DNA from: Asterias rubens | Lineage: Eukaryota; Echinodermata; Asteroidea; Forcipulatida; Asteriidae | NCBI RefSeq assembly: GCF_902459465.1 | Contig: NC_047067.1 | Span: 11,978,840-12,042,839 of the forward strand | DNA: 64,000 bases | Reading direction: 5' to 3' | Shown: positions 19,106 through 31,105 of the stretch, piece after piece | Numbering within the stretch: the stretch's first letter is position 1 | How the letters are laid out: each line of letters opens with the position of its first letter | Translations under genes and position numbers: made by a program | The notes under the pieces: generated by a model | Seen by the model: only the letters and a program-made list of their open reading frames with translations | What the model was told of the DNA's origin: nothing | Databases searched by the model: none

Positions 19106-20182
19106 TTAGGTCCATGCCTGCTGGGTGTGAGAATGTCCCGTTGTCTCTTTCTGGAATTCACTCTCGAACATAATCGCCGGGTTCGTGCTCGGGTGTAGTT
19201 GTCTTTCGAGCCGCACGAGAGCGCTTCGGAAACCCGCCGATATGGTAACTTCCGGACGCCTCTTCTTCACGAGACTATACGCCTGTTTCAATGTCATGTT
19301 GTTGTACTGCATTAGATACTGAGTGACGATGGTTGGCGAGAGGGAACGTCCCTTGAAACAATACACAAGACACTTTCTGTCCATCTTGCGAGCGCCCTCT
19401 ATGAACGCGTTGATCTCATCGAAGTAGTGGATGATCTCCTCGTTGATGGTTTCGTCGACGAGGAGATTAAGTCGGATGCGAGTGTGTTTCATCTGAGATG
19501 GGCAGACGCAGGGACAATCTTTAAGACGGATAGACTTGGAGATTTGATCTGGAGACAAGTTGCTTAGGTCAACAACACACTCGATGCTGAGTCGGCAGAG
19601 TAGAGGCTCCCTGAAGGCGGCTTCAGCGTCTCCTACAAATAAGAAGCTGAGTATCTCAGAGATGTTCTTATCTCTGTAAGGTGTGGAGGTCTGGAGGAGC
19701 TCATCGATCTTTATCTCCGGGATGACCTTACAGATATCTAGTTCCTCATCGCAGGATAAGTTATCCATCTCGGAGGAGGAGCGGCAAGACGACACAGAAG
19801 ATGTCTTGCGGGAGAGTTCCGTCCTTCCTTGGCACGGGGAGGTCTTCGTGCTCGTGGCCATCTGATGCCGGGAAAACCCGTCTGTGCGGGGGCTTCTTCG
19901 CCCGTCGCTCAGAGACATTGTCAGGTGGAGTTTTCTGTGGGTTTCGGAGCTGTTGGATTCTGTCTTTACGAAGAGGAGGTCGGGGCAGGAGGAGGCGTAG
20001 CCGCTTGGCGTCTTAGTAGAGGTTGCTTCGTCGATAACAGCTGTCTTGACCGTTGTAAAGGAGGTCTGTGGGGACATAGAGGACGAGGTGCTCCTCCTGT
20101 AGGTTACAGTTGTGCTGCTGTGGGAACGCGTGCGATCAGGTACGCTTATCGAGGAGCGATCGTTGTGCAACGTTGTCATCAT
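19106..20182 (-). CDS. DUSP28-like atypical dual-specificity phosphatase, probably catalytically dead
   Basis: 358 aa. Residues 1-145 are Ser/Thr-rich and look disordered. From about 172 to 330 there is a DUSP fold: ISEILSFLFVGDAEAAF, then CVVDLS, the general-acid position (LLVDETINEE, Asp243), then the signature CLVYCFKGRSLSPT. The family motif is Cys-x5-Arg-Ser/Thr. Here Cys275 is present, but the arginine position (281) is Leu, and the usual His before Cys is Tyr. Human DUSP28 also has VYC there (from memory), and the following QYLMQYNNMTLKQAYSLVKKRRP also fits that group. Loss of the phosphate-binding Arg predicts very weak or no activity, so it may act as a binding pseudophosphatase. The ATG sits one base after a splice acceptor (TTTTTATTTCAG on the minus strand, ending at 20184), so a 5' exon lies further right, coding or not unknown. 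Confidence 0.8.
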   Translation of the reverse strand: MMTTLHNDRSSISVPDRTRSHSSTTVTYRRSTSSSMSPQTSFTTVKTAVIDEATSTKTPSGYASSCPDLLFVKTESNSSETHRKLHLTMSLSDGRRSPRTDGFSRHQMATSTKTSPCQGRTELSRKTSSVSSCRSSSEMDNLSCDEELDICKVIPEIKIDELLQTSTPYRDKNISEILSFLFVGDAEAAFREPLLCRLSIECVVDLSNLSPDQISKSIRLKDCPCVCPSQMKHTRIRLNLLVDETINEEIIHYFDEINAFIEGARKMDRKCLVYCFKGRSLSPTIVTQYLMQYNNMTLKQAYSLVKKRRPEVTISAGFRSALVRLERQLHPSTNPAIMFESEFQKETTGHSHTQQAWT

Positions 20183-20183
20183 T

Positions 20184-22190
20184 CTGAAATAAAAAGCAAC
20201 AGTAATATTGTTATAAAGGTAATTTATTTAATAAGGCACTGCTTGTCACTTCTTGTCATACATAATTGAGAGGGCACTCAGGGGAGAGAGAACATTTTGA
20301 TAAGAACATCCCTTCTAGATAATAGATAATTCCATTAAACATGTAAAGTGCACATAGCGTTTGCGCACATTGGCAAAGGGGTGTTGGGGGGGGGGCACAC
20401 ATCGCCTTGTTTTGTATGCGGCTAATGGCTGCGTGACGCAGACGCCATTGTCTATGGCGTTTGCCAACCAATAATGGTATGTACGCATGTGTGAATATAC
20501 ATATTTAATGGGAGGGGTCTCTGGTTTAATTATTTCAAAGGGTGTGTTGTTTGCGGGTACCCCACAAGGATATCCAGGAAATGCGCCCTCTGCCTTATTA
20601 ATAAAATGCTGTGAATGGGAGCAGTTCCACCCAAAGTGAAATTATTTATAGTAATTTACGGAAATAAAGGTACCTTTTAAATGCCGATTAATATTTTGTT
20701 TCACAGTGAAGCTGTCACACATTGTGCACAAGGATAAAATACTTGAATACCAAAGGGATGTAATTTTTGAATATCTGAATGAGGCCATAAATTTAGTCAC
20801 TGCAAGTAATGTTTATATGTTGGCTAATGACAAACACCGTTCGGCGAAAAAGGAGATTAGCAAAACGTGTTCACTTTACTGTACAATTTACAAATTGCTG
20901 TTTAAAATATGTTAATTGTTTTTAGTGATGATTCGATAGCAGTACATGTTACCTCCTTCGGACACCAATTTTCGGTATACTACTTTTGAATTGATGTTAT
21001 TTCCATTGCCCGAACAAAAAAACTTATTTAACACATGATTTTCTGACAACTGCATAACATGTGGAGGGGCCGTTGGCCATGTGATTGCCCAATACAAAAC
21101 CCATGTGATATAATCATACATTGAATGCCTAATAACAGTACTCTAAAAATATATTAGTCTAAATAACACTATTTAGTCATCATGATTTTGATGTAAGTTA
21201 GTCAAAATCATGTCTCATCTTTTTACGACTAATTAGTGTTGTTGTAACATATATGAACAAGGCACTAGGGAAATCATACAAATGCATGGAGCAAAGGAAC
21301 ACATGCTTTGCGGTACACGTGACAGGTGGTTGCCTGCTCGACACGTGCTTCAACATGCGATTATACATAACAACAAGTAAACAACACAATACAACAATAT
21401 TAGTACCGATAAAATTAATACTAAAAAGTAGCATACATTTATGCACCCAGGCACTTTCCATACAAAAGTATTACAGACGAACTTCAAATAGAGATAAAAA
21501 ACATGTATAACAAACAATGCACATTGCTGAAACTCCACCCCCCCAACAAAAAAAGCGGGAAACCAGTATTACCGTGGAAACGCCTCACCAAAAAGTGATC
21601 AAAGGTGCACAGATTTATAACTTTGCATTATTCGTCATTGCCCGCCATTACTGATTCTATCCGTTCGCCTTCACCCCGGAGAGCGTCCACCAAATATGTA
21701 TTTTGATTTCTTGACATCTAATCTTCCCATCAATAAGTAACTCTAAATCAACCAACAAACCATCATCCAAAACGTACAGGATGTAAACCTCTCCTCCAAA
21801 TATAGCCAAATCACCCACCTTCGTTAATCATTTACACGTAAAGTCTTATTGCACACCTCCTCGCTCGATACACAGATTTCTGTGCTTGAGGACTGCACAA
21901 TCATGGATTCATGATATACATGGGCCACAGCTTTTCTTACACCGTCGTAAGGTCATCATGTAGCCATAAGCTATCGGGAGCAACGGTGCACAGGCAACGG
22001 TTACCATGGCAATAGACATCCTCAGTCTTACCATGCGCATGCGCTGAACTCATGTCACGTTTGAATAAAAGAGAGTTTATAATAAAGTTAATGGACGTGC
22101 CTTGATTCGAGACGGCGGATATATGCCTATATACAAAATGTCAATCGGAGGGACCTATTTGGTTATTATACAACGTTAATAGAATTTCCC
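20184..22190. other. Intergenic or intronic DNA upstream of the DUSP28-like gene
   Basis: No open frame resembles a known protein. It should contain the 5' exon and promoter of the minus-strand phosphatase-like gene, but I cannot place them. A G run occurs at about 20377-20394. Confidence 0.4.
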
Positions 22191-22230
22191 TTAAAAGCAC
22201 TGGACACGTTTGGTGTTAAATAATTATTGT
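22191..22230. repeat. Family A terminal fragment
   Basis: TTAAAAGCACTGGACACGTTTGG is one end of family A without the rest of the element. Confidence 0.5.
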
Positions 22231-22437
22231 CAACAGAAAATTCCGTAGCGTTGGTTGGTTTTTAACTGTGGGGTGGATATGTTCTTTGTGGCAGGACGGC
22301 TTTGTGTGCTCGTCTTCTGTTTCTCCTTGCCATTCACTGGCTTGGTATTTTGTCCTTCTTCTTTGTATATTATAATGTATCGATTTGCATATTTTGATGC
22401 TTGTGTAAAGGTTAAACTAAACTAAAACTAAAGACCA

Positions 22438-22640
22438 GGGCCCGATTTCATTTTATGCAAAAGAAATCATGGCTGAGTAAAAATAGATTAATGGCCAAAA
22501 ACTCAATCCAATTGTTATGCTAAGTAAACAACAGGATATGCATAACATTTTTGGCCAGTAATATGTGTAAAATAAGCAAGCTATTTTTATGCTAAAGCAA
22601 ATTTTGTGCTTAAGCAGCTCTATACAGTTGGCCACAATAT
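22438..22640. mobile_element. Family C MITE
   Basis: Begins CAGGGCCCGATTTCATTTTATGC and ends AAATTTTGTGCTTAAGCAGCTCTATACAGTTGGCC. The two halves are imperfect inverted copies around TTATGCTAAGTAAACAACAGG. The adjoining 22640-22790 carries a half family A element (TTGGTGTATCCCAACATATGC). Confidence 0.65.
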
Positions 22641-22799
22641 TCGTACTTGGTGTATCCCAACATATGCATAAAAAAAACCTGTGGACATTTCGACTCAATA
22701 ATGGTCATCGATTTTTTTTTTTTCAAAGTGAAAGACCGCGCCTTCCCCAGGCAGCATCTTTTTCTCTGTATTTACAAAATTGCCACTGTCATTAGTGCT

Positions 22800-24550
22800 T
22801 TCAATGGGAAAGTTGTTTCTTCTAAATCGTTTTGGTTTTTTTAAACAGAGGAATCCTTTCAAAAAAAAAAAAAATAGGAAACAAATTGCTGCTATGCATG
22901 TGCAGGGCAAAATTTCATGGCACTGCACCGTATGCAAATAACTTGGCGCTTTGTACGGAAGCAGTGAATTCAAGCGTATTACTCGGATAAGCAGGGATTT
23001 TTGGGGGCTTTATGCGCGTGTGGGTATACTCCACATTACGGCCAGGCTGCAGGGGACTGAGACCCAATAAAAACTCTTAGCCATGATTTAAAAACAAAAT
23101 AGTAATAAAGTATTGTAAACAGATGCAGAGAGAGAATAGAGCATAATTTTTATATGGAGATGCACTACTGACTTCAAATATTAATTTAAAATCAGGTTTA
23201 CCCATAGGAAACTTTTGGGGAAAAAACCAACAGGGAGAAAATCACATGAACAAAAAAATCAGCGTTCCCATCAACGGCCGATCTTCTTTTTTTTTAGTTG
23301 ACAATTATTTTGTAACAAGCCTACATCATTTTTAGTGCACTGATCTATCCAACCAACGTAATGGTGTACTTCTCCTTAATTAAGAAATAACAGACGGCCA
23401 TGGCCATTTGGATTTCGCTTTGGTGGAAAAAAGGAAGAAGTTAGTTTACAGTCGAGTAAGCCTGTTTGTTTTTGAATAAAAAGCAGAGTTAAGCTGTCTT
23501 GACTATGGATGAATGCTGAGAAAGGAGTGAAAATACAAATTTAGTGGGGAGTAAACCTGTAAGAATGTACCGTGAATGTCATGTCTTTCCTTAGCCCCAT
23601 AAATCCACTCCGTATCCTTGGCCCCAGCACATTATTTTTATAAAAAAATTCTTTCGGATTTTTTTGGTCGGGTAGCCATAACCACTTATCAATATGGTAC
23701 AATCAATTGATACAATTGAAGGAACCCGACTAACTTAACTATATAAGAACGTCCGTATGCACGCTCCGCCGAAAACGAGCAAGTTCTCAAGATCTTTGAG
23801 AAAGTTAACAAATCTAGGCGTAGGGTTATCTACAACTTTAGAAGCATTTATGGGGGCTAGTTTTCCCCCAATCTGCTGACTCTGTACGTAGGTCGGTGGC
23901 GATCATTGTTTAGCACATTATAATTGCGGTACCAAACGACTTGCATTTTCAGACCTAACAGGGTCATTAATATGAATTACGAAGAAGAAAAAAAAAACAG
24001 TTTTTGAGGCGTTAATTTGTTTTACAATGTTACACCGGACATGTATGCAAGGGCGTGCATTTTCAAGAGGGATCAGGCGTGTATTTTATTCGCATGCAGG
24101 GGATCCTCCTCGATATCAGGACTGGTAGATGGAAGTGGAATGGTCATCGCAAGCGACGAATTCACGGCGGTAAACACTGGCTGAAATTGGCAGAGGTATT
24201 TCGCGCTGATGTTGATTTTGGGAAACTCGCTTTCCACACCCAGATTCACGTTTAATTCCTCCATCAGACCATGTCTGTGAGTGAAATAATAGTGGCCCAC
24301 AATGAAACAGTATACAAGGTAGGCCTACGACGGGCTATTAATATATATAATAGCCTGTTTTGATAAAAAAAATACCCAGGTATGTAGTTTATTTTGTGTC
24401 GTCCCCCCACTTTTTTTTCTTTTTCTTTTTCTTTTTTCTCCTTTTTTTTTGGGGGGGGGGGGCCGACAAAAAAGGGGGGGGGGGCGTGCGCCCCACGCCC
24501 CCTGGATCCGCGCCTGTTTATGACTGTTTTTATTCTCTCATTTTTTTCGA
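22800..24550. other. Non-coding stretch, no gene recognised
   Basis: AT-rich. A long T, C and G homopolymer tract occupies about 24410-24484. The short frames here have no recognisable content. Confidence 0.4.
24440..24522 (-). mobile_element. Possible DNA-transposon end (CAGGCGCGGATCCAGG)
   Basis: Read on the minus strand the tract starts CAGGCGCGGATCCAGGGGGC and runs into long C homopolymers. Ends of the type CAGGGGCGGATCCAG are known from hAT-like elements. I could not find the matching other end in the window, so this is a solo end at best. Confidence 0.3.
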
Positions 24551-24554
24551 TGTA

Positions 24555-25112
24555 AAGGCACTGGTCATTGTTCGTAATTAGTCAAAATAATCAAAAAATA
24601 ACAGAAGGACTCAGTTTGATCAAAGGGAGTCTTAATTACTGCACGAAGATGACTTGTTTTCGTTGAGGCGATTCAATCCTGGAGATAATGATGTCTAGTG
24701 ATGACTATGCAGTTTTAGTTTCAGGAAAGCAACCCCCCCTTTCGTGTGTGATACCATTAAAAGCACGTGATACTAATTACTAGAAGTAATTGTTAGCATT
24801 CAAACTTACTCGGTAAAACGAGCAATGGAGAGCTGTTTAAACATTGTGAGAAACTACTCATGAGTTTTGAGAAAGATTATTTAATACTCAAATATTGAAA
24901 TACTTCAGACCTAAAGCCCTTTTTAGACATCTGAAAGCACATAGAGTAATGCAACAAGGATGTTTTTTCCTTCATTATTCTGTTCCATTTTTGATGACCA
25001 ATTGAGTCGAAATATTCACACATGTATTTGTTTTTATGCATATGTCGGGATACACCAGGTTGGAACAATGGTCTTTGACAATAACCAAAAATGTCAAGCC
25101 ATGCCCTTAATG
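24555..25112. mobile_element. Two decayed family A copies
   Basis: About 24555-24740 has one end (AAAGGCACTGGTCATTGTTCG) with a diverged interior. About 24763-25112 is longer, with GAGCAATGGAGAGCTGTT, GAAAGCACATAGAGTAATGC and ATGTTTTTTCCTTCATTATTC, ending near AACCAAAAATGTCAAG. Confidence 0.6.
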
Positions 25113-25653
25113 AGGAAAACATTCAAACGAACCGACCCGTTCTTTGTGTCGCGCAATCTTACATAGCAGCATGCTTGCATCAAATTGGCCCGGTTTGTCT
25201 TAGAAGAACACATTCGAAATTTGCATCAATTACGCAAAGTCCCCTCACTCCCTGGCCCAATTTAATTTTTCTGCTAAAGAGCTTAATGCATTTGTGCCCA
25301 TGTCATCCTATGAATGTGTACTTTTGTGCAGAGATGTCCGAGTTCATTCCTAAGTTTGGATAGTCAATCAAACTGCACTGCGGATTTGGCTTTGGGTTTA
25401 TCTAAATGCCTACTGCTTGTTGAAAGCATCTGACAAACTCTGCCTAACTTTGTTCTGTGTATATGCCTTTAAGCTGTTGATCTCACCCAAGTAAGCTGAC
25501 TACATCTCCTTTTTAGACCATTTTAAAGCTGTTACTAATGCATTATTTTGCTACAACTAATGCATCGGTTTTATCCCCGATCCAATGTTTTGCAGTCTCT
25601 CAACGTGTATTCAATCATCATCCATTTCTTGTTTTTAGTCTGTTCACTCATAT
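25113..25653. other. Non-coding stretch, nothing recognised
   Basis: No frame, RNA gene or terminal inverted repeat that I can support. Confidence 0.4.
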
Positions 25654-26035
25654 TTAAAGGCAGTGGACGCTATGGGTAACTACTCAAAATAATTATTAGC
25701 ATAAAACATCACTTGGTAACGATTATATAATGGGGAGAGGTTGATAGTATAAAACATTGTGAGAAACGGCTCCCTCTGAAGTGACGTAGTTTTCGAGAAA
25801 GATGTAATTTTACGTGAATATGATTTTGAGACCTCAGATTTAGAACTTGAGGATCTGAAATCACATCACACAACTTCATTTGACAAGGGTGTTTTTTTCT
25901 TCTTTCTTTATTATCTCACAACTTCGACGACCAATCGAGCTCAAAATTTCACAGGTTTGTTATTTTGTGCATATGTTGAGATACACGATGTAAGAAGACT
26001 GGTCTTTGAAAATTACCAATAGTGTCCAATGTCTT
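25654..26035. mobile_element. Family A MITE, near full length
   Basis: TTAAAGGCAGTGGACGCTATGGG at the left and AATTACCAATAGTGTCCAATGTCTTA at the right. The central hairpin (GAGACCTCAGATTTAGAACTTGAGG) is present. Confidence 0.8.
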
Positions 26036-26723
26036 ACGTCATTAATTAAAGGTTTATTAAAAATAACACTGCAACCAGAGGCTGAATTGACTGATACCGC
26101 ACATTCCACGTACAATGTAAAACATTTGAAACCAAACAATTATTTAAAAAATTGTTCAATAAATAAAATGTGAAAAAATAGTTTTTAAATCATTTAAAAG
26201 AGAGATGCACACATTTACAAATATTTATATACATCAAACATTAATTAGTGAAAATTTACATTTATAACAAAATTACCTGACGGGGAAAACAATGAAAAAA
26301 TGCTAAGAGTCATCCTGACGATGACTATAGAGCAAGCTAGTCGAAAAGTCCACTGGAGACACATTTAGAATTCACTCTGCGGCAGTGAAGACGACAAGTA
26401 TATTGTTATGTCACAGAGTTATAGAGGTAACATCGATGATGACAGTTTATGATGACAAAAATTTGACCAAAAACATTAACAGCCTCTGTGGGATACCTTA
26501 GATTTGAGCTTGTGCGTACTGCGTCACCCTTAAGGGGCGTCTCAAGGAAGGTCGCATTGTGTGTGAAGGGCTCTATGGTCTTTCCAATTATATCGCCCCA
26601 TCTCCGTTGATAAGCTGACGTATAGCATCGCCTAATTAAAATTTTGAAGAGCCCTCGTGACAAACAATGTCTGTGTGATGTCACGTTTCGACAGATGATT
26701 GATTAGATGGGAGCGTGGTACAT
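26036..26723. other. Non-coding stretch, nothing recognised
   Basis: A 92-codon minus-strand frame (26684-26406) shows no family resemblance and no splice context. Confidence 0.4.
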
Positions 26724-26998
26724 AAAAGGCACTGGACACTATTGGTAATTACTCAAAATTTATTGTCAGGATACGAACTTACTTGGAGCAATGGGGAGCT
26801 GTTGATGACACATTATGAGAAACGGCTCCTACTGAAGTAACTTTGTTTTTGAGAAAGAAGTAATTTCTCACTCAAAGAGACTTAAAGCCGTTCTCACAAT
26901 GTTTTATACCATCAACCTCTCCCCATTACTCGTCACCATGAAAGGTTTCATGCTAATAATTATTTTGAGTAATTACCAACAATGTCCACTTCCTTCAA
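26724..26998. mobile_element. Family A MITE with internal deletion
   Basis: Both ends are present (AAAAGGCACTGGACACTATTGG; AATTACCAACAATGTCCACTTCC). The centre is shortened so that GAGAAACGGCTCC appears twice in opposite orientation about 60 bp apart. Confidence 0.75.
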
Positions 26999-27008
26999 AA
27001 TAGTGTTT

Positions 27009-27096
27009 ACCAAACGTAGGCCTATTATACCCTTCCCTTCTTACCTTGAAATACCAAACGTAGGCCTATTATACCCTTCCCTTCTTATCTTGAAAT
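27009..27096. repeat. Tandem duplication, 2 x 44 bp
   Basis: The unit beginning ACCAAACGTAGGCCTATTAT occurs at 27009-27052 and 27053-27096, differing at one base (TTACCTTG/TTATCTTG). The near identity means a recent duplication. Confidence 0.9.
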
Positions 27097-28084
27097 AAGA
27101 CACAAAGAGTTTTAGTCACAAGCAATTCAGACAATTTCACCTAACTGCATTTAATTGAAGACATTTCTTTTCTTCAAATGGACAGTCTTTAAGTATGTGC
27201 CATTTTTATACTCTTGATTTCTGTAATATTGTTGGGTCGCACTTGGACCACTAAAAGGTACTACCGATGGCTGCTGGGTTATAATAATTTTGATTTAACT
27301 CTTACCCCACACTTATATTGTCTGACTATGGGGACATCACTGTTTTGTCGACAATGCGAAAAAAGAGTATTATAAAAAGCTCAACAACAAACAAAAGGCA
27401 GACAATTTAAATGTAAAATATATTAAGTTCATAAAACTTACAAATATAGTAATAACAATGCGCATTGCTTTGATGCGTAAATTAATTTCAAATAATATTA
27501 AAAGTGCAACTATCTTCAAACAGACCCGTCTTACTTAACGTTTATGCTTAACATTGTAAATACAATTTTGATCAATTAAGATCTGAAGTCCCTCAAATCT
27601 AACCATGGCAACGGAATTGCAGTTCATTAGTTTTGACATTTCACCGTGTAAAAGGCCTTCATAATCTATTGTTGTCTACTCGATATGGTGCATAACACAG
27701 TTCCGTGTGTGTACATACTGGCGCAATACATCGTATGCTAATAACAACCGGGTTATTGTTTATCATACATGTGTATTTAAAAAAGAAAATATGTATAGTG
27801 GACAATTTCAAGTGCGCCATGTTAGTCACGAATAATACTCATGTGGCGCAGATACAAGGTCTTTTCGCAAAAACAGCCAAAAGGCACAAGCTGTGATTAT
27901 AAATAAGTACAACATAATAAGTTGTTTTGAAAAAAGAGAGCGTGTATCATATTGTTTTCCTCTGTCAGTCCACCCACCTCCTTAAGAAAGTTAAGAAAGA
28001 GAGAGTGCGAAAAAAATAACGAAGAAAGGACAATAAAAAACGGATTATATTATAATGACTCCACAATGATGTTGAAGCCGATCC
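27097..28084. other. Non-coding stretch, nothing recognised
   Basis: AT-rich; no supported feature. Confidence 0.4.
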
Positions 28085-28478
28085 TTTAAAGGAACACGTT
28101 GCCTTGGATCGGTCGAGTTGGTCTTTGAAAAGCGTTTGTAACCGTTTGTTATAAAATGCATATGATTAGAGAGATATTTTAAAGTAGAATATAACAATCC
28201 ATACAAGTATCACTCGAAATTGCGTGGTTTTCCTCTTACCTCGTCGACAAACACCGTCGGCCATTTATGGGAGTCAAATTTTTGACTCCCATAAATGGCC
28301 GACCGTGTTAGTTCGCAAAGTGAAAGAAAAAACACGCAATTACAAGGCACATATGTGTGGATCATTGTATTCTACTTTTAAAACATCTTTCCAACCATAT
28401 GCATTTTATAACAAACGACTTACAAACGCTTTTTATAGACCAACTCGTCCGATCCAAGGCAACGTGTTCCTTTAAAGG
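28085..28478. mobile_element. Palindromic MITE with TTTAAAGGAACACGTTGCC ends
   Basis: Left TTTAAAGGAACACGTTGCC, right GGCAACGTGTTCCTTTAAA; the arms continue as GATCGG...CAACTCG-type and AAGCGTTTGTAA/TTACAAACGC. The exact centre is a perfect hairpin, GGCCATTTATGGGAGTCAAA with its complement, at 28259-28301. The element has no coding capacity. It is flanked by TTTAAA-type sequence, so a TTAA target is possible. Confidence 0.85.
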
Positions 28479-29816
28479 GTTAAGGAACTTTTTACACGAT
28501 ACAAAACGCGAACGCTTACAGATTAACACAATGTTGGTAGAAGGCTTTCCCTAAAGTCTTACCTGCTGAGGTGAAAAATGAATGAAACACTCTCATGAAA
28601 ATAATCACCGACTCAGCGAGACGTAAATTATTTTAGAACGAGGCCTGCAACGGATTTACGCGTACGCGACTCTCCTGAAAACATTGCCCTGTGCTTTCAC
28701 ATTAATTTCTCAAAATCTTGACGACTACTGAAGCTGAAACTTCTAAAGGTAATTTACATTACATTAATTTCACAGTGATTGGGGATTCATGTCATTGCAA
28801 ACAATTTGACCTACAAAAGGTACGTATCAAGCCCTTCAAAAACATTAACTCATTGTAAAAGATTCAGATTTTTTATTAGCTATTCCGTGTCACACAATCT
28901 TCACCGTGTCACATAAGACCACCTTACTTATAAAAATACATCTCAAACTAAAATAACGCTTTCCGAAGTTTCCATGGCAACTATGAAACACCCAGGAAAT
29001 TGTTTGTCCTTAGTTAACACTCGACTGACAAACGTAAATATTATAATTTTTGTTCGGAGGGAATATTATTTGATCTGTTCTTCTGCTAGTTCTTTCCTAT
29101 TTTGGTTCTTCGTTTGTGATTTAATTGGATTTGCATCAGTATCGGGATCGGTACAGCCGATTGCTTACGCACAATGGTGACATTTGACACAATGTTACAT
29201 TTGAAATCGGCAATGCTTGAGTAACTGACGCCAAGTTTATACTTTGAATTTCGAATTGTGACGTCACAAGTTCGCAAATATTATTCGCAACATTTGAACT
29301 GTTTGGCCACTCTTGCGAAATATTCGCTTCGCAGCGAAAACAGGGGTGTGACGTCACAATTCGTCAAATTAAAAGTAAAATGTCGAAGGATTATTGACCG
29401 GGCTTATTTTTATGTTTGTTTTATCAAATGTTCTCTTTTGCCGGTCTAGGTTCCCCCTCGTTCCTTTTCGGCATAAAAGCAACATAAAGCTATTTTTACA
29501 TGAATTGAACAAATCCAACATTCCTGGTGAAATGTTCTCAATGTTTGTGAAATATTGCAAAACAAGCTTCCTGTGAACGACAGCATTTGTGTGTACAAGT
29601 GATACATTCCTTGCGAAATTTTATTCACGAAGACGTATCCAGCTGATTTTGTCTATTCAGTTGAAATCCTCACCCAATTTCACCTTGAGCAGTGTGGATT
29701 TATGCAACATTATAACTCACTTACGTTGCTCCCTTTTCCAGGAGTAGCGGAGTAGGGACAAACTGGGGATTTCTGAGAAAAACTACTGTGAATTTTAATG
29801 ATGTGTGATTGGATTT
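28479..29816. other. Non-coding stretch with a possible decayed MITE
   Basis: About 29230-29360 has GTGACGTCACAAGTTCGC and GGTGTGACGTCACAATTCG as an imperfect inverted pair, with TTCGC-rich sequence between them that resembles the centre of 11201-11380. Confidence 0.4.
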
Positions 29817-30213
29817 TTAAAGACACTAATTAGTAGCTACTCAAAATAGTTGGTATAGCATAACAACTTTAACGAGCAATGTAGAGATGGTTAATAGATA
29901 CCATTGTAAGAAACGGCTCCCTCTGAAGTAGTTTTTGAGAAAGAGGGCGAGATAATAATGAAAGAAAAAACACCCTTTTCACAATAAGTTGTGTGCGTTT
30001 AGATGGTTGATTTCGAGACCTCAAGTTCTAAATCTGAGGTCTCGAAATCAAATTCGTGGAAAATTACTTCTTTCTCGAAAACTATGGCACTTCAGAGGGA
30101 GCCGTTTCTCACAATGTTTTATATCATCAACCTCGCCCCATTACTCGTCACCAAGAAAGGTTTTATGCTAATAATTATTTTGAGTAATTACCAATAGTGT
30201 CCACTGCCTTTAA
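29817..30213. mobile_element. Family A MITE, left half rearranged
   Basis: The right part is well preserved (GTGTGCGTTTAGATGGTTGATTTCGAGACC through AATAGTGTCCACTGCCTTTAA). The left part starts TTAAAGACACTAATTAGTAGC and is diverged and shortened; GAAACGGCTCCCTCTGAAG occurs in both orientations. Confidence 0.75.
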
Positions 30214-30382
30214 GTCTATACATTACTTTTTTGCAACAAGGTTTTTTTTTTCATTTCAATCATTACTTTCTTGCGACTTCGATGACGAATTATTGAACAA
30301 AATTTCCACAGATTTCTGTATTCATGCTTTTGATGGAATACACCAAGTGAGAATGCTGGTCTGCGACAATTACCAAAGAACT
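30214..30382. repeat. Family A half element
   Basis: TTGCAACAAGGTTTTTTTTTTC to ACCAAGTGAGAATGCTGGTCTGCGACAATTACC corresponds to one half of a family A element, cut off by the next insertion. Confidence 0.55.
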
Positions 30383-30506
30383 CCAGCTGTCGATTTCACC
30401 AAACTCTTCGCTAACTTAGGATCAAACTTAAGATTTGAAAAGAGTTAAATTCCGTACCCTTAGACGCTAGGATTAATCCTAGCGTCTCGTGAAATCGGCT
30501 GTTGTA
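30383..30506. mobile_element. Small fold-back element
   Basis: CAGCTGTCGATTTCACC at the left and GTGAAATCGGCTGTTG at the right are inverted. A second perfect palindrome, GACGCTAGGATTAATCCTAGCGTC, lies inside. The ends recall family B (GGATTTCAC) but the interior differs. Confidence 0.6.
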
Positions 30507-31105
30507 CCTATAAAACGGGGTTTAAGGTTCAATTTTAGTTTTGTGATGCACCCAATTTCCAATAAAAAAGAGTTCTTTTGACAACGGGGAAACTATTAAG
30601 TCTAACCACATGTTTTAAAGTTGTTTAAAATGTCGATATGTTTGATATCCTTCAGGTGCATTTGTGATTAACATAAAAAACATTCGATGACGTCACATTT
30701 CAAGATTGTCTGTATTTGTGTAGCGATTTCTTGGTTCATTAAAGTTTGACATAGTAATCAATCACAAAACAGAATTAAACTTGACCCTCTTCGGAATTAA
30801 ACAGACCCAGTTGTCTTTATCGTTTCGATGACGTCATGATTTAAATAAAATGAATCGGGCATTTGCGGATTTGAAAAACAGAATCACTTCTCTAAAATAG
30901 ACCTCACCGACGAGTTCAAGTGAATATTTATGCAAATTAAATGTTTTGCAATAAAAGTTTACACAAGTGGCGTTACTGAAATCATAAGGGTAAATAAAAT
31001 AACAGATACGTTATATGGTTATACCCATAAACACTAGTTCGCCTTTGATATGTCTAAAAATAAACCGAAACTAATATTTTGTATCCTCGATGCAAATTCG
31101 ATGTA
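30507..31105. other. Non-coding stretch, nothing recognised
   Basis: AT-rich; no supported feature. Confidence 0.4.

Noticed and set aside
24055-24255. 66-codon frame with GRWKWNGHRKRR
   Set aside because: No family resemblance and no splice signals that place it in a gene.
28224-28475. 83-codon plus-strand frame
   Set aside because: It lies wholly inside a palindromic MITE.
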